Of a stretch of 64,000 nucleotides of DNA, positions 37,469-47,829 are shown one piece after another. Under the pieces are notes generated by a model. The model was not told the DNA's origin. It searched no databases and was given only the letters and a program-made list of their open reading frames with translations. The stretch lies in NCBI RefSeq assembly GCF_947494055.1, contig NZ_CANLTR010000005.1, forward strand, positions 124,001 through 188,000, given 5' to 3'. A program made the position numbers and the translations under genes. Position 1 is the first letter of the stretch. Each line of letters starts with the position of its first letter. The DNA is from an uncultured Jannaschia sp. Lineage in GTDB: Bacteria; Pseudomonadota; Alphaproteobacteria; Rhodobacterales; Rhodobacteraceae.

Positions 37469-38365
37469 CACAGTCGACAAACGCGAACAGAGCTTGTCCA
37501 ACTCGTCCAGCGACGCATAGCGGATCGTCACGACACCGGCCTGCGTTTTCGAATCGTGCCGTATATCGACTGTAAGACCGAGCGCAGCCGCCAAATCTCC
37601 CTCGAGCGCTCGTGTGTCGGCATCTTTTTCCACGACCTTCGACGTCCGGGACGGCTGCGCATCCGATTCCGACGTTGCGCGAGACTTGACGAGGCGTTCC
37701 GTCTCGCGAACCGAAAGTCCGCGCGCGATAACCTGCCGCGCCAGTTCCTGAGGGTTATTCGTGCCGATCAAAGCGCGAGCATGCCCAGCCGACAATGCGC
37801 CCTCGCGAAGATGGTCCTGCACCGCATCCGGGAGTTTCAGAAGGCGCATTACATTTGCGATGTGACTCCGGGACTTGCCAAGGACATTCGACAATTGCTC
37901 TTGGGTATGGCCAAACCGATCCATGAGCTGGCGAAAGCCCTGCGCCTCCTCCATCGCGTTCAAGTCGGATCTTTGGATGTTCTCGACGATCGCGATCTCT
38001 AAGACTTCCGTATCGTCGAGTTCCCGGACGATCACCGGGAGCTCATGCAATCCGGCTCGCTGTGCTGCACGCCAGCGTCGTTCGCCCGCGACGATCTGAT
38101 AGGACGCATGGCGGACAGGATCGGGCCGCACGATCAGTGGTTGGAGTATCCCCTTTTGCGCAATCGACGAGGCCAGATCGGACAGGTCCTCCTCGCCGAA
38201 AGTCCGCCTGGGCTGATCAGGATTCGGGTGAATTGCCTCAATCGGAATGAGACGGTCGGGATTGACTGCAGGGGCGTCCGCCATTTCAGTCGCCGATACG
38301 CCGACATCTGCCATAAGCGCAGATAAGCCTCGCCGCATAGGTCGTTTCTGTACGCTATCAGGCAT
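37460..38365 (-). CDS. parB: Chromosome partitioning protein ParB
   Basis: A 301-residue ParB. The CTP-binding N-domain carries GERRWRAAQRAG (arginine patch); the helix-turn-helix lies around VLGKSRSHIANVMRLLKLP; the C-terminus dimerises. It loads at parS; two perfect sites lie at 39709 and 41598, only 1-3 kb away. It overlaps parA by 8 bp. Confidence 0.97.
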   Translation of the reverse strand: MPDSVQKRPMRRGLSALMADVGVSATEMADAPAVNPDRLIPIEAIHPNPDQPRRTFGEEDLSDLASSIAQKGILQPLIVRPDPVRHASYQIVAGERRWRAAQRAGLHELPVIVRELDDTEVLEIAIVENIQRSDLNAMEEAQGFRQLMDRFGHTQEQLSNVLGKSRSHIANVMRLLKLPDAVQDHLREGALSAGHARALIGTNNPQELARQVIARGLSVRETERLVKSRATSESDAQPSRTSKVVEKDADTRALEGDLAAALGLTVDIRHDSKTQAGVVTIRYASLDELDKLCSRLSTVSA

Positions 38366-39146
38366 GGGTCGGCTCCTTTACCCGATTTCGTTGGAGGAAC
38401 TCGCCTGCAAGCGTTCGGTAGGCGATGGCGCCCCGCGAGGTCGGATCGTAGTTCATCACCGGCATTGCGTAGCTCGGAGCTTCGCTCAACCGTACATTAC
38501 GTGGGATCTTCGTATGAAGAACCAAATCTCCAAGGTTTTGACGCGCGTCATCCTCGACTTGTTGACACAAATTGTTCCTCCGATCGAACATCGTTAAAAG
38601 GACACCTTCAATTCGCAAACCCGTATTTGCAGAACCGCGAACTTCACGAACGGTCAGCAGGAGTTGCGACAGTCCTTCGAGCGCAAAAAATTCGGCCTGC
38701 AACGGGACCAGAATCGTGTCGGATGCTACAAAAGCATTGATAGTCGTGAGATTAAGGGATGGGGGGCAATCGATCAGAACATAGTCGTACGTCGTGTCTC
38801 GGCTTCGAAGAGCGTTTCTGAGATGGACGACTCGCTTGGCGGTCGCCATTAACTCTCCGTCTGCCGAGCTGAGGTCCATATTTGCCGGGATGATACTGAG
38901 TCCCTCAATCGCTGTACTTTGTGAAGCAGCATCTGCGGAAACATCACCTAGGAGTAGGTCGTAAGTGCTTAAGAGCCGGGTGTCCCGATCCACCCCCAAG
39001 CCGGTTGATGCGTTGCCTTGTGGATCGAGATCGATAATCAAGGTTCGGTAGCCCCTCATCGCAAGAGCGGCTCCGAGATTAATGGCTGTCGTCGTTTTGC
39101 CGACCCCGCCCTTCTGGTTTGCGACTGCGACAATCTTAGCTCGCAT
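38358..39146 (-). CDS. parA: Chromosome partitioning ATPase ParA
   Basis: A 262-residue Walker-type ATPase. The deviant Walker A KGGVGKTT starts at residue 12 with the signature Lys; DLDPQGNASTGLG and LIDCPPSL follow. It moves ParB-parS complexes along the nucleoid. It overlaps rsmG by 11 bp. Confidence 0.97.
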   Translation of the reverse strand: MRAKIVAVANQKGGVGKTTTAINLGAALAMRGYRTLIIDLDPQGNASTGLGVDRDTRLLSTYDLLLGDVSADAASQSTAIEGLSIIPANMDLSSADGELMATAKRVVHLRNALRSRDTTYDYVLIDCPPSLNLTTINAFVASDTILVPLQAEFFALEGLSQLLLTVREVRGSANTGLRIEGVLLTMFDRRNNLCQQVEDDARQNLGDLVLHTKIPRNVRLSEAPSYAMPVMNYDPTSRGAIAYRTLAGEFLQRNRVKEPTHA

Positions 39147-39750
39147 CTCGTTTTTGCCTCACGTTTGTCAATCGTAGTATTGCGGCGCCTTCTTCTGTTA
39201 GGCTCGGTTCCGGCTCCAACGAGAAATCCCAGTCGATACGAGCTTCATTAACCTCATTAAGCCAGTTTCTGCCTTTCGGAAATACATGCTCCGTATCCAA
39301 CGTTCTAAACGACGCGGTGAGGGAGAGTAGGTCCCTGAGGGGCGCAAGGGCACGGGCGCTGATGGTATCCGCTGTATACCCCCTCAAGCATTCTGCGCGA
39401 GCGTTTATGACTTCAATATTCAGGTCCAACTCCCGACGAACACTCCGCAGAAAGGAACACTTCCGTGAATCACTTTCGATCAGGATTACTTTCCTTGTAC
39501 TACCCCCGATGATCGACACGACAATCCCAGGAAATCCAGCACCGGATCCGACATCATACCAATCGCCGTTCTTGCGTGATAGTCCTGACGTGTGAACTCC
39601 TTCGTAAACATGACGCTGCCAGACGTCCTCGATCGCACTTGATCCAACCAAGTTTATCGCTTCGTTCCACTTGAATAGAATTTTTACGTACTGAGCAATT
39701 TTTATAGTTGTTTCACGTGAAACATTCAAGCAGGACATATCATGCGGCAT
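39136..39750 (-). CDS. rsmG: 16S rRNA G527 N7-methyltransferase
   Basis: A 204-residue SAM methyltransferase (GidB). [15 protein letters not shown] is motif I, and [11 protein letters not shown] is the usual N-terminal block. A perfect parS site encodes its residues NVSRETT. The gene is visibly AT-richer than the distal genes. It overlaps mnmG by 11 bp. Confidence 0.95.
   Translation of the reverse strand: MPHDMSCLNVSRETTIKIAQYVKILFKWNEAINLVGSSAIEDVWQRHVYEGVHTSGLSRKNGDWYDVGSGAGFPGIVVSIIGGSTRKVILIESDSRKCSFLRSVRRELDLNIEVINARAECLRGYTADTISARALAPLRDLLSLTASFRTLDTEHVFPKGRNWLNEVNEARIDWDFSLEPEPSLTEEGAAILRLTNVRQKRDAS
39709..39724. other. parS: parS site 1, inside rsmG
   Basis: TGTTTCACGTGAAACA is a perfect 16-bp palindrome identical to the consensus ParB-binding site. 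It lies at the 5' end of rsmG, 1.3 kb from the parB gene and 5 kb from the candidate origin. Confidence 0.95.
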
Positions 39751-41620
39751 GGCTAGACGATCGTCGGACCACTGACAGGAGCAGTAGCAATGCGGCCGGT
39801 GTCATACCTTCTAATCTAGAAGCCTGCCCAAGCGTCCTAGGTTTCGTGAGGTTAAGCTTCTGCTTTATTTCGTTGGAAAGACCATCAACGGCATCGAAGT
39901 CCATCCAGTCTGGTATCAAGATACTTTCGTTCTGCCTGAATCCCGCAATGTCCCTTTGCTGTCGTTCGAGATAAGGCTCATATTGCGCGTCAGCCGAGAT
40001 TTCCCGACGGACGTCCAACGAATATCCCTTCGCCTTCGGTATAGCGCTCTCTATGGTTTCGGGTGCAACATTGTATCGCGACATAAGAGCATACGCCGTT
40101 TTGGTAGCTGAGACCCCAAGGGATTTGGTTGATCCAAGTCGAACTTCGGCAACTTCGACGGATTCCGTCTGTAGCATCGCTCGATACGCCTCGAGTTCTT
40201 CCTGCCGTTTGGAGAAGGCATGCGCGCGCGACTCCGATACACAACCGAGTTTTATGCCTAGGGGTGTTAAACGCGTATCGGCATTATCCGCACGTAGAGA
40301 CAAACGATACTCAGCACGTGAGGTGAACATTCGATATGGTTCAGTAACACCTCGCGTCGTGAGGTCATCTGCCAAGACCCCGAAATACGACGTCGCTCGA
40401 CTGAATAGAACAGGATCCTGTAACTGAACGTATCTCGCTGCGTTTAGACCAGCCATGAGACCTTGTGCAGCGGCTTCCTCATAGCCTGTCGTCCCGTTGA
40501 TCTGTCCAGCTAAATATAGACCTGGTAACTCTGGAACATTGAATGTGACATCCAAAGAACGAGGATCAATATAGCTATACTCAATGGCATAGCCAGGCTG
40601 GACGATTTCCGCAGTCTCTAAGCCCACTATCGTACGGATATACCTCTCTTGAACCTCAACGGGTAGAGATGTCGATACCCCATTAGGATACACCCAATCG
40701 GTGCTCAGTCCTTCGGGCTCAAGAAAGACCTGATGCGAATTCTTATCCGCGAACCGCGTAACTTTGTCTTCAATAGACGGACAGTATCGCGGACCAACAC
40801 CGTCGATACTCCCGCCGAACATAGCCGAGGCTTGGATGTTCTCTCTGATTATAGCGTGGGTATCCGTATTTGTATGCGTGATGTGGCATGGAACTTGCCG
40901 CGCCGTCGGTCGCCTACAGCCGAACGAGAACATCGTCGGTTCCTCGTCACCGGGCTGAGCCAGGAGGGAGTCGAAGTCTATCGTTTGGCGCTTCAAACGT
41001 GGCGGCGTGCCTGTTTTCAGGCGCCCTATGCGAAGGCCGAAATCGCCGATCCGAGCGGCTAGGCGATTAGATGCGACACCACCGATCCGCCCACCCTCGC
41101 GGGATTCCTTTCCAATATGGATAACTCCACCTAGAAAAGTTCCAGTCGTTAGTATCACTGCCCGACCGGAAATCTCCGTACCGTCCGCCAGTTCCACACC
41201 AGAAACGACGTTATGGTGTACAGATAGATCAACAACCTCCCCCTCTACGATGTTCAGACGAGGGCACTTTTCCATCGTTGCGCGCATCGCTTGAGCATAC
41301 AGCTTCCGATCCATTTGCGCCCTCGGTCCCTGAACGGCTGGACCTTTCCTGCGATTCAGAAGACGGAATTGTATGCCTGCTCGATCAGCAATCTTCCCCA
41401 TGATCCCGTCAAAAGCGTCAATCTCCCGAACGAGATGACCTTTGCCAAGCCCGCCAATTGCAGGATTACATGACATCGCACCCAGGTCCATCTTCCGAAA
41501 GGTTATGAGACACGTCTTTGAACCAGACCGCGCTGCTGCATGCGCAGCTTCACAGCCTGCATGCCCCCCACCCACAACGATGACGTCATGATCCAATTGT
41601 TTCACGTGAAACATCGTCAC
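39740..41620 (-). CDS. mnmG: tRNA uridine-34 modification FAD protein MnmG
   Basis: A 626-residue Gid[15 protein letters not shown] is the FAD motif near residue 15; the central GTPPRLKR and C-terminal [10 protein letters not shown] blocks are characteristic. With MnmE it makes 5-carboxymethylaminomethyluridine at wobble position 34. The first codons (MTMFHVKQ) are spelled by a parS site. It overlaps mnmE by 4 bp. Confidence 0.97.
   Translation of the reverse strand: MTMFHVKQLDHDVIVVGGGHAGCEAAHAAARSGSKTCLITFRKMDLGAMSCNPAIGGLGKGHLVREIDAFDGIMGKIADRAGIQFRLLNRRKGPAVQGPRAQMDRKLYAQAMRATMEKCPRLNIVEGEVVDLSVHHNVVSGVELADGTEISGRAVILTTGTFLGGVIHIGKESREGGRIGGVASNRLAARIGDFGLRIGRLKTGTPPRLKRQTIDFDSLLAQPGDEEPTMFSFGCRRPTARQVPCHITHTNTDTHAIIRENIQASAMFGGSIDGVGPRYCPSIEDKVTRFADKNSHQVFLEPEGLSTDWVYPNGVSTSLPVEVQERYIRTIVGLETAEIVQPGYAIEYSYIDPRSLDVTFNVPELPGLYLAGQINGTTGYEEAAAQGLMAGLNAARYVQLQDPVLFSRATSYFGVLADDLTTRGVTEPYRMFTSRAEYRLSLRADNADTRLTPLGIKLGCVSESRAHAFSKRQEELEAYRAMLQTESVEVAEVRLGSTKSLGVSATKTAYALMSRYNVAPETIESAIPKAKGYSLDVRREISADAQYEPYLERQQRDIAGFRQNESILIPDWMDFDAVDGLSNEIKQKLNLTKPRTLGQASRLEGMTPAALLLLLSVVRRSSSHAA
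41598..41613. other. parS: parS site 2, at the 5' end of mnmG
   Basis: A second exact copy of TGTTTCACGTGAAACA, encoding FHVKQ of MnmG. The two copies are 1.9 kb apart and 3.2 kb from the candidate origin. Confidence 0.95.
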
Positions 41621-42903
41621 TTTCCTAAACAGAACGACGAGAATATCTCGTCTAAAATCCCTTCGACATCAACCCCCCCGATTATACCAGCTAACCGATC
41701 CGTGACGAACCCTACATCACTCGCAAGGAGTTCCGCCTCGTCGTCAGAGACACAACGTTCTATTCGATTGAGTTCAACGATTGCAGCGTCGACGGTCTGT
41801 AGATCGCGCGATCTTGTTACCAAGCCTGCTTCTCGGGAGAGGGACGAAGCCCGTTCAGATATCAAATTAAGAAGTTCCGGGATACCCTGACCCGTTAGCG
41901 CGGAAATTCCGCTATTCCCATCAGCGAGATCAACTTTGGATCGAAGCCGGACATCGCAATCGCGCAATGCCAGAGTAGGATCGCTGTCGCCGTCAGAGGT
42001 GTATAGAAAGACACGGAGGTCCGCCTTCTCCGCTCGGTTGCGTGCCTTCTCGACCCCGATCCTCTCTACTGGGTCGTCTGTTTTCCTCAGTCCTGCGGTG
42101 TCAATTAAGTTAATCTGGCACCCGTCAATGTCGAGTCTGACTTCGATCAAATCGCGGGTTGTCCCGGCAACTTCCGAAACAATTGCTGCGTCACTTCTCG
42201 TCAGCGCATTCAGTAGCGTGCTCTTCCCGACGTTTGGTGCTCCGATGATTGCAACATCAAATCCGTTCCGTATTTGTTCTGCAGCGCCGGAGGCGAGTAC
42301 CTGGTTCTTTAAAGACTCCTTGACGCCGCGTATCAGCTCTTTGACCTCCGGTCGGACATCCTCGGAAACATCTTCATCCGCAAAGTCAATCGTTGCCTCG
42401 AGAAGAGCGCGTGCGCGAATGAGATCGCGGCGCCATCCTTGAACCGTGCGAGTCAGTTCGCCGTCAAAAACGCGCATTGCGTGACGCCGCTGCGCTTCTG
42501 TATCTGAGTCGATCAGGTCAGCCAGACCTCGAACCTGCGTCAAGTCGAGCTGATCATTGAGTAGGGCCCGACGCGTGAACTCGCCTGGTTCTGCAAGGCG
42601 TGCTAGGCCTGTCTGTCCAATGGCGGTCAGGATCGCCTTCACGACAGCCATGCTGCCATGACACTGCAATTCCACGACGTCTTCACCTGTGAAACTTGCC
42701 CGTTCAGCGAAGTACAGGACAAGCGCTTGGTCCAACACCTCACCGTCTGAGCCGTGAAGACGACAGAGCCGCGACATCCTCGGCTCGGGGGGTTGGCCTC
42801 CTAGAGCCTTGAGGACATCAATGCTCGCCGGCCCGGATATCCGTACAATTGCGACGCCCGATTTCCCCGGCGCGGTGGCAGGTGCGTAGATCGTCTCCGA
42901 CAC
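41617..42903 (-). CDS. mnmE: tRNA modification GTPase MnmE
   Basis: A 428-residue protein. The N-terminal folate-binding domain starts [21 protein letters not shown]; the G domain has GAPNVGKST and [10 protein letters not shown]; the C-terminal CLGK box ends with FCLGK. It partners with MnmG. It follows rho by 10 bp on the same strand. Confidence 0.97.
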   Translation of the reverse strand: MSETIYAPATAPGKSGVAIVRISGPASIDVLKALGGQPPEPRMSRLCRLHGSDGEVLDQALVLYFAERASFTGEDVVELQCHGSMAVVKAILTAIGQTGLARLAEPGEFTRRALLNDQLDLTQVRGLADLIDSDTEAQRRHAMRVFDGELTRTVQGWRRDLIRARALLEATIDFADEDVSEDVRPEVKELIRGVKESLKNQVLASGAAEQIRNGFDVAIIGAPNVGKSTLLNALTRSDAAIVSEVAGTTRDLIEVRLDIDGCQINLIDTAGLRKTDDPVERIGVEKARNRAEKADLRVFLYTSDGDSDPTLALRDCDVRLRSKVDLADGNSGISALTGQGIPELLNLISERASSLSREAGLVTRSRDLQTVDAAIVELNRIERCVSDDEAELLASDVGFVTDRLAGIIGGVDVEGILDEIFSSFCLGK

Positions 42904-42913
42904 GACCGTGCCG

Positions 42914-44230
42914 TCAGGAATTCATGGATTCGAAGAAGTCCGAATTCGTCTTCGTCTGCTTCAACTTGCCGATCAGGAACTCGATCGCGTCCGTCGTTCC
43001 CATCGGGTTCAAAATACGACGTAGGACAAAAGTCTTCTGGAGGTTCTTGGGATTGACCAGAAGATCCTCCTTTCGCGTACCGGACTTCAGAATATCCATC
43101 GCGGGGAAGACACGCTTGTCCGCCACCTTGCGATCAAGCACGATCTCGCTGTTACCAGTACCCTTGAACTCTTCGAAGATCACCTCGTCCATACGGCTCC
43201 CGGTATCGATCAGGGCCGTCGCGATAATCGTCAAAGAGCCACCCTCCTCGATATTACGGGCAGCGCCGAAGAAGCGCTTCGGCCGCTGGAGGGCGTTTGC
43301 ATCGACGCCGCCGGTAAGAACCTTGCCAGAGGAGGGCACCACGGTATTGAAGGCACGACCGAGGCGCGTGATCGAATCGAGCAAGATGACGACATCGCGT
43401 TTGTGCTCGACGAGACGCTTGGCCTTCTCGATCACCATCTCGCTGACAGCGACGTGGCGGGTAGCCGGCTCATCGAAGGTCGAGGAAATGACCTCGCCTT
43501 TCACGGATCGTTGCATATCCGTGACTTCTTCTGGACGTTCGTCAATCAACAGAACCATGAGGTAACACTCGGGATGGTTCGTTTCGATAGACTTGGCTAT
43601 ATTCTGCAGGAGGACGGTCTTGCCTGTCCGAGGCGGGGCAACGATCAAAGATCGCTGACCTTTCCCGATGGGTGCGACAAGATCGATGATCCGGGCGGAG
43701 CGATCCTTGATGGTCGGATCCTCGATCTCCATGCTGAAACGCTCGTCGGGATAGAGCGGCGTCAGGTTATCAAAGCTAACCTTGTGCTTCGCCATTTCCG
43801 GATCGGCGAAGTTGATCTGGGTCACCTTGACGATTGCGAAGTACCGTTCGTTATCGTCCGGCGCCTGGATGACACCCTCGACGGTATCGCCGGTGCGCAA
43901 CGAATGGGCACGAATAACGTCGGGGGAAAGATAGATGTCGTCGGGGCCAGGCAGGTAGTTCGCCTCAGGCGCCCGCAGGAACCCGAACCCGTCCTGCAGG
44001 ACCTCGAGCACGCCTTCGCCCGAGATCTCCCAACCCTCATCGGCCCGCTCGCGCAGGATGGAGAACATCATCTCGCCCTTGCGCATGGTCGAGGCGTTCT
44101 CGATCTCCAGTTCCTCGGCCATGTCCACCAGCGCCTTCGGCGACATCGCCTTGAGGTCGCGGAGGTTCAACGTTTCGGCAGGGCCGGCTTCCGGAGACGT
44201 CGGTTCGGTGGGATACTCGTCATCGCGCAT
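42914..44230 (-). CDS. rho: Transcription termination factor Rho
   Basis: A 438-residue hexameric RNA helicase. The RNA-binding domain (about 60-140) precedes the ATPase domain with [12 protein letters not shown] and [13 protein letters not shown]. The N-terminal 25 residues are longer than E. coli Rho and acidic. The ATG at 44230 has GAGG 7 nt upstream and is preferred over the 44266 start. Confidence 0.97.
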   Translation of the reverse strand: MRDDEYPTEPTSPEAGPAETLNLRDLKAMSPKALVDMAEELEIENASTMRKGEMMFSILRERADEGWEISGEGVLEVLQDGFGFLRAPEANYLPGPDDIYLSPDVIRAHSLRTGDTVEGVIQAPDDNERYFAIVKVTQINFADPEMAKHKVSFDNLTPLYPDERFSMEIEDPTIKDRSARIIDLVAPIGKGQRSLIVAPPRTGKTVLLQNIAKSIETNHPECYLMVLLIDERPEEVTDMQRSVKGEVISSTFDEPATRHVAVSEMVIEKAKRLVEHKRDVVILLDSITRLGRAFNTVVPSSGKVLTGGVDANALQRPKRFFGAARNIEEGGSLTIIATALIDTGSRMDEVIFEEFKGTGNSEIVLDRKVADKRVFPAMDILKSGTRKEDLLVNPKNLQKTFVLRRILNPMGTTDAIEFLIGKLKQTKTNSDFFESMNS

Positions 44231-44279
44231 GTCATTGCCTCGCAGCGGCATGGCCCCGCTCCCCAAATGGTATAGCGAC

Positions 44280-44336
44280 GCCTCAATTGTGTTTTGGAGA
44301 TCGGCATTCCGGGCCAGGACGGCCCACCGTTGAGGC
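44280..44336. repeat. Nested hairpin in rho leader
   Basis: GCCTCAA (44280-44286) pairs with TTGAGGC (44330-44336). Inside, GGGCC (44311-44315) pairs with GGCCC (44321-44325). The stem-loop lies between hemJ and rho on the minus strand transcript, so it may regulate rho or end hemJ; no T-tract is present. Confidence 0.4.
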
Positions 44337-44366
44337 TCAGCTATGCGCTGAGATCCGGGAAGTCAA

Positions 44367-44804
44367 TCAGAACGGTCGAGCGATCACTGAAATCACGATG
44401 ACCACCATCAGCACCGTCGGCACCTCGTTCATCATCCGGTAGCGCCGCCCATCGAGCTTGGCCGTACCGGCTACCAGCCGCTTCCGCTCGCTTGCGCACC
44501 AGATATGAAATGCCGTCATCGCAAGAACGCTGGCGGCCTTCACCCAAGGCCAACCCTCGTTCCAGTCGACCACGCCGAGGGCGATCAGGGAAAGCCCGAA
44601 AGTCCATGCCGCGATCATTGCCGGCAGCATGATCGCCCGCAGGAGCCGACGTTCCATGACCTCGAGAACGGGGATCATGTCCGGGACGAGGGCGCTCTGC
44701 TCCGCGTGGTACACGAACAGACGCGGCAGATAGAAGATGCCTGCCATCCACGCGATGACTGAGATCACGTGTCCAGCTTTCAACCAGAGATAGAGATCTG
44801 CCAA
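44367..44804 (-). CDS. hemJ: Protoporphyrinogen oxidase HemJ
   Basis: A 145-residue protein with four membrane helices. Conserved histidines: KAGHVISVIAWMAG near residue 12 and FHIWCASERKR near 100, likely heme ligands. HemJ catalyses the oxidation of protoporphyrinogen IX. The start is TTG at 44804 with AGGAGG 7 nt upstream. Confidence 0.9.
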   Translation of the reverse strand: MADLYLWLKAGHVISVIAWMAGIFYLPRLFVYHAEQSALVPDMIPVLEVMERRLLRAIMLPAMIAAWTFGLSLIALGVVDWNEGWPWVKAASVLAMTAFHIWCASERKRLVAGTAKLDGRRYRMMNEVPTVLMVVIVISVIARPF

Positions 44805-45194
44805 CTGCGCTCCTCCTGCGCCGTCTCCTACCAGTCAAAAAGAAAGAAAGAAGATGAAGTTGTTTGTAGGGCCTGTGAGAGTCGGGGATTAAAGGTTTTC
44901 AACAGGAAATGCATAGCTGGGGAGAACGTCGATGCGCGGGATCCCGAGGTCGGGGATAAAGCGAGAATAGCACGGCTTTCATGGGCTGACTGCTTGTGGA
45001 GAATGTTGGGGACGATGCGAGCCACGCCATGTACGGATCCGTTCCTGCACATCCCGGTATCAAACGTTCCACCGGCGGAGAACACGTCGGTGAGGCGGGG
45101 AGAACGCCCGACTTGTCCTCGACCACGCGTCCGGTCATTCCTCCCACATGGTTTCCGACAAGCTTCTCCCGCCGGTTCCTCACAGGGTTGTCCC
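44805..45194. other. oriC: Candidate chromosomal replication origin (oriC), no gene
   Basis: This 390-bp gap separates leftward hemJ-rho-mnmE-mnmG from rightward maf-aroE-coaE-dnaQ. It holds an A-rich purine tract (44835-44870) and iterated 9-mers related to the DnaA box TGTGGATAA: 44883, 44918, 44951, 44995 (TGTGGAGAA, one mismatch), 45007, 45074 and 45096, all in one orientation. Spacings are 35, 33, 44, 12, 67 and 22 bp, close to multiples of 11. The parS sites, parAB and gene polarity support an origin. No perfect DnaA box was seen. Confidence 0.6.
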
Positions 45195-45776
45195 ATGCTG
45201 ATCCTCGCCTCGACGTCGGAGACGCGTCGCATGTTGCTGGCCAATGCCGCGATCCCGTTCGAGGCGCGCCCGTCGCGCGTGGACGAGGCACTGGTGCGGG
45301 ATGCGCTGTTGGCCGAAGGGCACGGGCCGCGGGAGATCGCCGACGCGCTGGCCGAGATGAAGGCGCTCCGGGTACGAGCCCCGGGTCTCGTCCTCGGCTG
45401 CGACCAGACTGCGGACCATGACGGCACGCTCCTGTCGAAGCCGGGCACACAGGAAGAAGCCGTCGCGCAACTCCGTCGCCTGTCCGGCGGAACGCATCGC
45501 CTCCATTCCGCTGCGGTCGTTGCGGAAGCCGGCCGGCCGGTCTGGCGTCACGTTGCGACCGTGCGCATGGACATGCGGTTGGCGTCAGAGGCCTATCTAC
45601 AGGAATACGTGAGCCGGAACTGGGACGAGATCCGTCACTCTGCCGGAAGCTACACGCTCGAGGGGGAGGGCGCGCGTCTGTTCCATCGGGTGGAAGGCGA
45701 TTACTTCGCCGTGCTCGGCTTGCCGCTCCTGCCGCTCATCGATTTCCTGATCACCCGCGGGGAGATCGCGGCATGA
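45195..45776 (+). CDS. maf: Maf nucleotide pyrophosphatase
   Basis: A 193-residue house-cleaning enzyme of the Maf family. LILASTSETRRMLL is the S-x-x-R-R-type substrate loop, VLGCDQTADHDG the catalytic Asp loop, and SKPGTQEEAVAQLRRLSGGTH follows as usual. The ATG at 45195 lies in the longer frame from 44769, whose first part is non-coding. It is the first gene of the plus-strand coupled operon. Confidence 0.92.
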   Translation: MLILASTSETRRMLLANAAIPFEARPSRVDEALVRDALLAEGHGPREIADALAEMKALRVRAPGLVLGCDQTADHDGTLLSKPGTQEEAVAQLRRLSGGTHRLHSAAVVAEAGRPVWRHVATVRMDMRLASEAYLQEYVSRNWDEIRHSAGSYTLEGEGARLFHRVEGDYFAVLGLPLLPLIDFLITRGEIAA

Positions 45777-46588
45777 GCGTCCTGGCCGGCGTCATCGGCG
45801 ACCCGATCGGGCACAGCCGGTCGCCCCGCCTGCACGGGCACTGGCTCGCGCGCTACGGCATCGACGGGCATTACGTCCCGCTCCGCGTGCCGGCGGCCGA
45901 TCTCGACGAGACGCTCCGCTTGTTGCCGCGGCTCGGCTTCGCCGGCATCAACGTGACCATCCCGCACAAGGAGGCCGTCTTCGATCGTGCCGACGAGGTG
46001 ACGGACCGGGCGCGCGCCGTCGGGGCGGCGAACACGCTGGTCTTCCGCGACGGCCGCATCCACGCCGACAACACCGACGGGATCGGCTTTCTCGCGAACC
46101 TGCGACAGGGCGCACCGAACTGGCAAAGCGACCGTCCGGCTATGGTTCTCGGCGCGGGCGGCGCGGCGCGGGGGATCGTGGATGCGCTACTGACGGCGGG
46201 CGTGCCCGGGGTGACGCTCGCCAACCGGACCACCGCGCGGGCGGAAGCGCTCGCGGACATCTTCGGTGACTGGACACAGGTCGTTCCCTGGACGGAAGTT
46301 TCGGACGCACTGGCGGGGCAGGGGCTCCTGGTCAACACGACCAGCCTCGGCATGACGGAGCAGCCGCCCCTGACACTCGACCTGCATGCATTGCCGGAGG
46401 AGGCCGTGGTGACCGACATCGTCTATACGCCGCTCGCGACGCCGCTCCTGCGCGCGGCCGCCGCGCGGGGCAACCCGGTCGTGGACGGTCTCGGCATGCT
46501 GCTGCATCAGGCCGTCCCTGGCTTCGCGGCATGGTTCGGCACGACGCCCGAGGTCGATGACGACCTTCGCCGGGCGGTGCTTGCGTGA
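45773..46588 (+). CDS. aroE: Shikimate 5-dehydrogenase
   Basis: A 271-residue NADP-dependent enzyme. [16 protein letters not shown] carries the shikimate-binding S-x-S, NVTIPHKE the catalytic Lys, and [15 protein letters not shown] the NADP motif. It converts 3-dehydroshikimate to shikimate. It overlaps maf and coaE by 4 bp. Confidence 0.96.
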   Translation: MSVLAGVIGDPIGHSRSPRLHGHWLARYGIDGHYVPLRVPAADLDETLRLLPRLGFAGINVTIPHKEAVFDRADEVTDRARAVGAANTLVFRDGRIHADNTDGIGFLANLRQGAPNWQSDRPAMVLGAGGAARGIVDALLTAGVPGVTLANRTTARAEALADIFGDWTQVVPWTEVSDALAGQGLLVNTTSLGMTEQPPLTLDLHALPEEAVVTDIVYTPLATPLLRAAAARGNPVVDGLGMLLHQAVPGFAAWFGTTPEVDDDLRRAVLA

Positions 46589-47151
46589 TCCTCGGACTGA
46601 CCGGGTCGATCGGCATGGGGAAGTCTACGACCGCCGAAATGTTCCGCGAACTCGGCGTGCCGGTCTGGGATGCGGATGCCACCGTACACCAACTCTACGC
46701 CGCAGGGGGCGCAGCGGTCGCGCCGATGGCAACGGCATTCCCAAAGGCGGTGCGAAACGGCGCCGTGGACCGCGAAGTCCTGCGCCGCATCGTCGCCGCT
46801 GACCCCGACGTGCTTCCGAAGATCGAAGCCATCGTGCATCCCCTCGTGGCGGCGCACCGCATGACCTTCCTCGAGGCCGATGCTCCTCTCGTCGTGCTCG
46901 ATATTCCGCTCCTCTTCGAGACCGGCGCGAACGCGCAGGTCGATCGCGTCGCCGTCGTCAGCGCCCCGCCGGAGGTGCAGAAGTCCCGCGTCCTCGGCCG
47001 TGGCACGATGACGGAGGCGGAGTTCGAAACCATCCTGTCGCGGCAGGTGCCGGATGCTGACAAGCGGGCACAAGCCGACTACATCATCGAGACGACCGAC
47101 ATGGGGACGGCGCGCGCCACCGTCGCGACCATCGTGAAGGAGCTGACGTGA
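46585..47151 (+). CDS. coaE: Dephospho-CoA kinase
   Basis: A 188-residue P-loop kinase with a GTG start. [16 protein letters not shown] is Walker [14 protein letters not shown] is the conserved CoA-binding block. It performs the last step of CoA synthesis. It overlaps both neighbours by 4 bp. Confidence 0.95.
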   Translation: MILGLTGSIGMGKSTTAEMFRELGVPVWDADATVHQLYAAGGAAVAPMATAFPKAVRNGAVDREVLRRIVAADPDVLPKIEAIVHPLVAAHRMTFLEADAPLVVLDIPLLFETGANAQVDRVAVVSAPPEVQKSRVLGRGTMTEAEFETILSRQVPDADKRAQADYIIETTDMGTARATVATIVKELT

Positions 47152-47828
47152 GAGAGATCGTCCTCGATACCGAGACGACCGGGTTCGAGCCGGAGACCGG
47201 CGACCGGATCGTGGAGATCGGCGCGGTCGAACTCGTCAACCACGTCGCCACGGGCGAGATCTATCACCAGTACATCAACCCCGAACGGAGCATGCCGCAG
47301 GGTGCGTTCGAGGTGCACGGGTTGGGCGACGACTTCCTGAAGGACTATCCGGTCTTTCGGCAGGTCGGGCAGGCGTTCCTCGACTTCATCGGCGACTCGA
47401 AGCTCGTGATCCACAATGCCGCCTTCGACATGAAGTTCCTGAATGCGGAACTCGAATGGATGGGCTTGCCGCGCCTGCCGATGGACCGGGCGATCGACAC
47501 GCTGGGCATCGCGCGGGCCAAGTTCCCCGGCGCGCCGGCCTCGCTCGATGCGCTCTGCCGCCGGTTCGGTGTCGACAACTCGTCGCGTACCAAGCACGGC
47601 GCGCTTCTCGACAGCGAGATCCTGGCGGAAGTCTATCTGGAGCTGATCGGCGGGCGGCAGCCGACCATGTCGCTGGTCGCGCAGGGCACGAGTCGGCAGA
47701 CGGGGCAGGGCAACTGGACGCCCGGCCCGCGACCCGTGCCCCTGCCGCCGCGCATTTCGGAGGCAGAACGCGTCGCCCATGCCGCCTTCGTCGACGGCCT
47801 GGGCGACGGGGCGCTCTGGCGGCGCTAG
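47148..47828 (+). CDS. dnaQ: DNA polymerase III epsilon (proofreading) subunit
   Basis: A 226-residue DEDDh exonuclease starting at [13 protein letters not shown] gives Asp and Glu, [10 protein letters not shown] the second Asp, and [10 protein letters not shown] the His and last Asp. It is the last gene of the maf-aroE-coaE-dnaQ run and ends 1 bp from convergent secB. Confidence 0.95.
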   Translation: MREIVLDTETTGFEPETGDRIVEIGAVELVNHVATGEIYHQYINPERSMPQGAFEVHGLGDDFLKDYPVFRQVGQAFLDFIGDSKLVIHNAAFDMKFLNAELEWMGLPRLPMDRAIDTLGIARAKFPGAPASLDALCRRFGVDNSSRTKHGALLDSEILAEVYLELIGGRQPTMSLVAQGTSRQTGQGNWTPGPRPVPLPPRISEAERVAHAAFVDGLGDGALWRR

Positions 47829-47829
47829 C

